Positions 31,690-34,619 of a DNA stretch of 34,619 bases are shown piece after piece (position 1 is the stretch's first letter; every line of letters starts with the position of its first letter). This stretch comes from an uncultured Clostridia bacterium (GTDB lineage: Bacteria; Bacillota; Clostridia; Christensenellales; Aristaeellaceae). The stretch is taken from contig CALVTQ010000124.1 in assembly GCA_944362695.1 (NCBI GenBank), positions 1 to 34,619 of the forward strand, given 5' to 3'. Under the pieces are notes generated by a model that saw only the letters and a program-made list of their open reading frames with translations, made no database searches and was not told the DNA's origin. The position numbers and the translations under genes are program-made.

Positions 31690-33320
31690 GCGTATACACA
31701 CGATTCTGCGAGGAAGAACTGGACGGCGCGGGGCAGCTCAAACACATTCGGCTGAACTGCCCCGAGGATTTCAACTTCGGTTATGACGTGGTGGACGGGA
31801 TCGCGCGGGAGAATCCGCAAAAGCGCGCGCTGGTCTATTGCAGCACGGAGGGCGAGGAGCGCGAGTTCACATTTGCGGACATCAGCAAAATGAGCAATCG
31901 CATGGCGAACGTGCTGGCCGGCGCGGGCATACATAAGGGCGACCGCGTGATGCTGATTCTCAAGCGCCATTACGAATACTGGTTCGCGGCGATTGCGCTG
32001 CACAAGCTCGGCGCGGTGATAATCCCGGCGACGCACATGCTCACCGTGGACGACCTCGTCTACCGCATCCATGCGTCCGGCGTGAAGGCGATGATCGTGA
32101 CGGCGCAGGACGGCGTGCCGGACAGGGTGCGCCAGGCGCTGAGCAAGGCGAACCACACGGCGAAGCTCTGGTGCGTGCGCGGGCAGGCCGAGGGATTTTG
32201 CGATATGAACGCGGCGATGGAGGGCGCGGGCGAGGAATTTGCGCGCGTCGCCACGCATAGGCATGACCCGATGATGCTCTATTTTACGTCCGGCACGACG
32301 GGCTACCCCAAGGGCGTCATCCATGATTTTTCCTATCCTCTGGTGCACATCGTGACCGCCAAATACTGGCAGCGCGCGCAGGAGGGTGGGCTTCACTTCA
32401 CCGTCGCGGAGACGGGCTGGGCCAAGGCGTCGTGGGGCAAGCTCTACGGCCAGTGGCTGGTGGGCTGCGCGGTGATGGTCTGCGATTTTGACAATTTTGA
32501 CCCCAAGCAGCTCGCCACGGTCATCAACCGCTACGGCGTGACCAGCTTCTGCGCGCCGCCGACGGTCTATCGCTATCTGGTGCGCAAGGGCGTGCCGGAT
32601 ATGCCGACGCTGCGCCACGCCTCGACCGCGGGCGAGATGCTCGCGCCGGAGGTGTTCGAGAAATTCACCGCGCGCACGGGCATTGAGCTGTGCGAGGGCT
32701 ACGGCCAGACCGAGACGGGCCTGCTGACCGCGAACTTTGCGGGCGACAAACCCATCGCCGGGTCGATGGGCACGCCTTCGCCGCTGTACCGCATCGAGCT
32801 GCGCGGCGCGGATGGCGAACCTGTGCCCGTGGGCGAGACGGGCGAGGTCGTGATCGTGCCGGACGAGAGCGGCTGGCTGCCGGGCGTGTTCGTGGGGTAT
32901 CTGGGAAACGATGAGCAGTATGCGCATGTCTGGCGCGGCGGCGTGTATCACACGGGCGACAGCGCGCACATGGACAAGGACGGGCGATACTGGTTTGACG
33001 GGCGGTTTGACGACATCATCAAGACCGGCGGCTTCCGCGTCGGGCCGTACGAGATCGAGCACGTGCTGGAGCAGCATCCCGCCGTGGCCGAGTGCAGCGT
33101 CATCGGCGTGCCGGACGCGCTGCGCGGGCAGGCGATCAAGGCCGTGGTCCGGCTTGGCGGCGGCTTTGATGCGAGCGCCGAAATGGAAAAGGACATCCGC
33201 ACGTTCTGCAACCGCAGGCTCGCGGAATACAAGTGGGTGCGCATCATCGAGTTCGTGGATGAGATGCCCAAGACGATCAGCGGCAAGATCCGCAAGGGCG
33301 AGCTGCGCGCGCGGGCATAA
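31686..33320 (+). CDS. AMP-forming acyl-CoA synthetase (medium-chain/ACSM-like)
   Basis: The 544-residue adenylating enzyme activates a carboxylic acid to an acyl-AMP and then an acyl-CoA. Motifs: YFTSGTTGYPKG (about 198-209), EGYGQTETG, YHTGDSAHMD, and the C-terminal TISGKIRKGEL with the adenylation lysine near residue 532. The overall sequence, with FTVAETGWAKASWGKLYGQW, resembles acetyl-/medium-chain acyl-CoA synthetases, not long-chain FadD. The start overlaps the accA stop (ATGA), so it belongs to the fatty-acid operon. It may activate exogenous or salvaged short or medium-chain acids to feed synthesis. Substrate not determinable. Confidence 0.9.
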   Translation: MSVYTRFCEEELDGAGQLKHIRLNCPEDFNFGYDVVDGIARENPQKRALVYCSTEGEEREFTFADISKMSNRMANVLAGAGIHKGDRVMLILKRHYEYWFAAIALHKLGAVIIPATHMLTVDDLVYRIHASGVKAMIVTAQDGVPDRVRQALSKANHTAKLWCVRGQAEGFCDMNAAMEGAGEEFARVATHRHDPMMLYFTSGTTGYPKGVIHDFSYPLVHIVTAKYWQRAQEGGLHFTVAETGWAKASWGKLYGQWLVGCAVMVCDFDNFDPKQLATVINRYGVTSFCAPPTVYRYLVRKGVPDMPTLRHASTAGEMLAPEVFEKFTARTGIELCEGYGQTETGLLTANFAGDKPIAGSMGTPSPLYRIELRGADGEPVPVGETGEVVIVPDESGWLPGVFVGYLGNDEQYAHVWRGGVYHTGDSAHMDKDGRYWFDGRFDDIIKTGGFRVGPYEIEHVLEQHPAVAECSVIGVPDALRGQAIKAVVRLGGGFDASAEMEKDIRTFCNRRLAEYKWVRIIEFVDEMPKTISGKIRKGELRARA

Positions 33321-33384
33321 CGGACATTGGGCAATGCGCTGCGAAGAAGTATCTCAAATTTTTTAACCATTCGGCCCCGGTTTG

Positions 33385-33418
33385 TGCTATACTGATAGGG
33401 AAAAACGCCGGGGAGGAC
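33385..33418 (+). promoter_or_regulatory. Extended -10 promoter and leader of the PAS sensor gene
   Basis: TGCTATACT (33385-33393) is an extended -10 lying about 50 nt before the start codon at 33442. The leader then has a short hairpin (CGCCG-gggagga-CGGCG, about 33407-33423) whose loop is a Shine-Dalgarno-like sequence, although the site used by the gene is the separate GAGGAAA further on. Confidence 0.55.
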
Positions 33419-33441
33419 GGCGCACCTGAGAGGAAACAGCG

Positions 33442-34619
33442 ATGAACGACATGATCGGAAATGCGCAGGACATACTCAGCACGCAGGTCAGCGGACTGCA
33501 CCAGCTCGCGCTGGACGAGCCTGCGCGCCTTGTCTACGCCAGCGAGAGCTTCTGCGCCATGCTCGGCGCGGATGCGGGCGAGCTCGTGGGCGAAAATGAG
33601 GATTTATATCTCAATTTCGTGCATCCTGCGGACAGGGAGATCTACCTGAGCTTCGTGCGCAGGCTCGCGTCGCAGGGCGGGACGCTCAGCGCGCAGTATC
33701 GCCTTGTCAAAAAGGACGGCGCGTCCGTCTGCGTGCGCGACACGGTGAGCGTGAGCGTGGGCGAGGACGGCAGGCGCACCGGCACGGGCGTGCTCACCGA
33801 CATCACCGAGCTCACGCGCGAAAATGAGAACCTGCGCTACCTGAACGAGACGATTCCGTGCGGCTTTGTGCGCTACACGTGCGAGATGCAGCCGCGCATC
33901 ACATACATCAACCAGCGGATGATCGAGCTGCTGCGCTTTCCGCCGAGCAGGCCGGGCGAGCTTGATTACCTCGAAATGTACAAAAACAACGTGTTCGTGA
34001 TGGTGCCGATGGAGGAGAGGCGGCGGTTCTCGAAGTTCCTGGGCCGCGTGTATTCCTCCGGCGCGCCGGTCGCGGGCGAGATGACGCTGCTTCGCTGCGA
34101 CGGCACGCGGGCGCACATATTCGGCTGGGTGTCCAAGGTCACGGGCGAAAACGGCGTCGAGGAATTCCAGAGCGTATGCATGGACATCACCGAGCGCTAC
34201 CAGGCGCGGCGCGCTGGCGAGACGAAGCGATACATCAAGGCGCTCTCCGACGTATACGACAAGATCTTCGAGTTCAACCTCGACGCGAACACGGTCAAAT
34301 GCCTGCACTGCGAGGAAGGGTCGTCCTTCAAGCGCGTGGAGGGCATCGCCGTGCAGATTGAGGACGCGATGGAGCGCTGGCTGCTGTCCATCGTCGCCAA
34401 AGAGGACAAGGAGCACGTGCGCGATTTCTTCACGGACTTCTGCCAGAAGCGCATGTTCGAGCCGGATGCGCGCCCGCCGCAAATTTCCTACGGCGCGCAG
34501 GACTCGACCGGCGCGATGCAGCGTTACAGCGGCGTGTTCATCCGCGTGGACGACTCGGTGAGCTTCTACTGCTGCCGCAAGCTGCAAAGCGACCCCGACG
34601 CCGAGGCGCTCAAGAGCGA
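33442..34619 (+). CDS. Multi-PAS-domain sensor protein (3' end outside window)
   Basis: The frame starts at the ATG at 33442, 7 nt after GAGGAAA, and runs open to the right edge (392 codons). Two PAS domains are visible: about 15-125 (RLVYASESFCAMLG, HPADREIYLSF, ending GVLTDITELTRENENL) and about 130-250 (ITYINQRMIELLRF, ending VCMDITERYQAR). A third PAS-like segment begins near 260 (DVYDKIFEFNLDANTV). No membrane segment is seen, so the part in view is cytosolic. The output domain is missing; in similar gut Firmicute proteins it is a GGDEF/EAL, kinase or receiver domain. The signal is unknown. Confidence 0.85.
   Translation, partial: MNDMIGNAQDILSTQVSGLHQLALDEPARLVYASESFCAMLGADAGELVGENEDLYLNFVHPADREIYLSFVRRLASQGGTLSAQYRLVKKDGASVCVRDTVSVSVGEDGRRTGTGVLTDITELTRENENLRYLNETIPCGFVRYTCEMQPRITYINQRMIELLRFPPSRPGELDYLEMYKNNVFVMVPMEERRRFSKFLGRVYSSGAPVAGEMTLLRCDGTRAHIFGWVSKVTGENGVEEFQSVCMDITERYQARRAGETKRYIKALSDVYDKIFEFNLDANTVKCLHCEEGSSFKRVEGIAVQIEDAMERWLLSIVAKEDKEHVRDFFTDFCQKRMFEPDARPPQISYGAQDSTGAMQRYSGVFIRVDDSVSFYCCRKLQSDPDAEALKS

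Noticed and set aside
1-34619. CRISPR arrays, tRNA and rRNA genes
   Set aside because: Looked for regularly spaced repeats, cloverleaf-type arms with the TTCGA-type loop and conserved rRNA words; none were found by eye.

Overview
GC-rich (roughly 60-65%), tightly packed DNA from what looks like a strictly anaerobic Clostridia-type Firmicute, possibly a Christensenellales- or Oscillospiraceae-like gut lineage (inference). The evidence is a clostridial type II fatty-acid gene order (acpP-fabK-fabD-fabG-fabF-accB-fabZ-accC-accD-accA), hydrogenase maturases HydE and HydF, nitrogenase-like proteins, PAS-type sensors, strong AGGAGG ribosome binding sites and many ATGA/GTGA start-stop overlaps. No rRNA, tRNA or CRISPR array was seen.

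Layout. 1-430: the last codons of a transposase, then hairpin-rich intergenic repeats. 438-4834 (minus strand): a HAD hydrolase, a secreted beta-propeller-like protein and a MATE transporter. 4998-14080 (minus strand): a nine-gene operon with a sigma-70-type promoter at 14285-14313, a structured leader of about 200 nt ending in a terminator-like hairpin, and a strong terminator at 4945-4981. In transcription order it encodes a TM1266-like small protein, a FecCD/BtuC-type permease, an ABC ATPase with a second TM1266-like domain fused at its C terminus, HydE, a NifH-like Fe protein, two NifD/NifK-like subunits, a FecB/BtuF-type binding protein and HydF. 14532-15787: an NAD(P)H-FMN-reductase-like flavoprotein convergent with a TetR regulator. 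15787-22069: the TetR gene diverges from a membrane-tethered GH3 enzyme of reversed domain order, a canonical GH3 enzyme and a GtrA-like membrane protein. 22234-22872: thioredoxin plus rhodanese. 22942-23601: a Crp/Fnr regulator divergent from the fatty-acid operon (23818-31689), which ends in an acyl-CoA synthetase (31686-33320). 33442 to the right edge: a multi-PAS sensor cut off by the window.

The most interesting region is 4.9-14.3 kb. A near-canonical nitrogenase Fe protein and two diverged component-1 subunits are interleaved, with overlapping or closely spaced genes, with a complete metal/siderophore/tetrapyrrole-type ABC importer and two H-cluster maturases, but HydG, a hydrogenase and NifB/NifE/NifN are absent from the window. 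The simplest reading is one uptake-and-reduction or cofactor-remodelling pathway: the importer brings in a metal or metal complex, the NifH-like protein drives ATP-dependent electron transfer to the NifDK-like partner, and HydE/HydF build, carry or insert an iron-sulfur or organometallic centre. The duplicated TM1266-like domain, once free and once fused to the ATPase, suggests that sensing is coupled to transport. The substrate cannot be read from the sequence.
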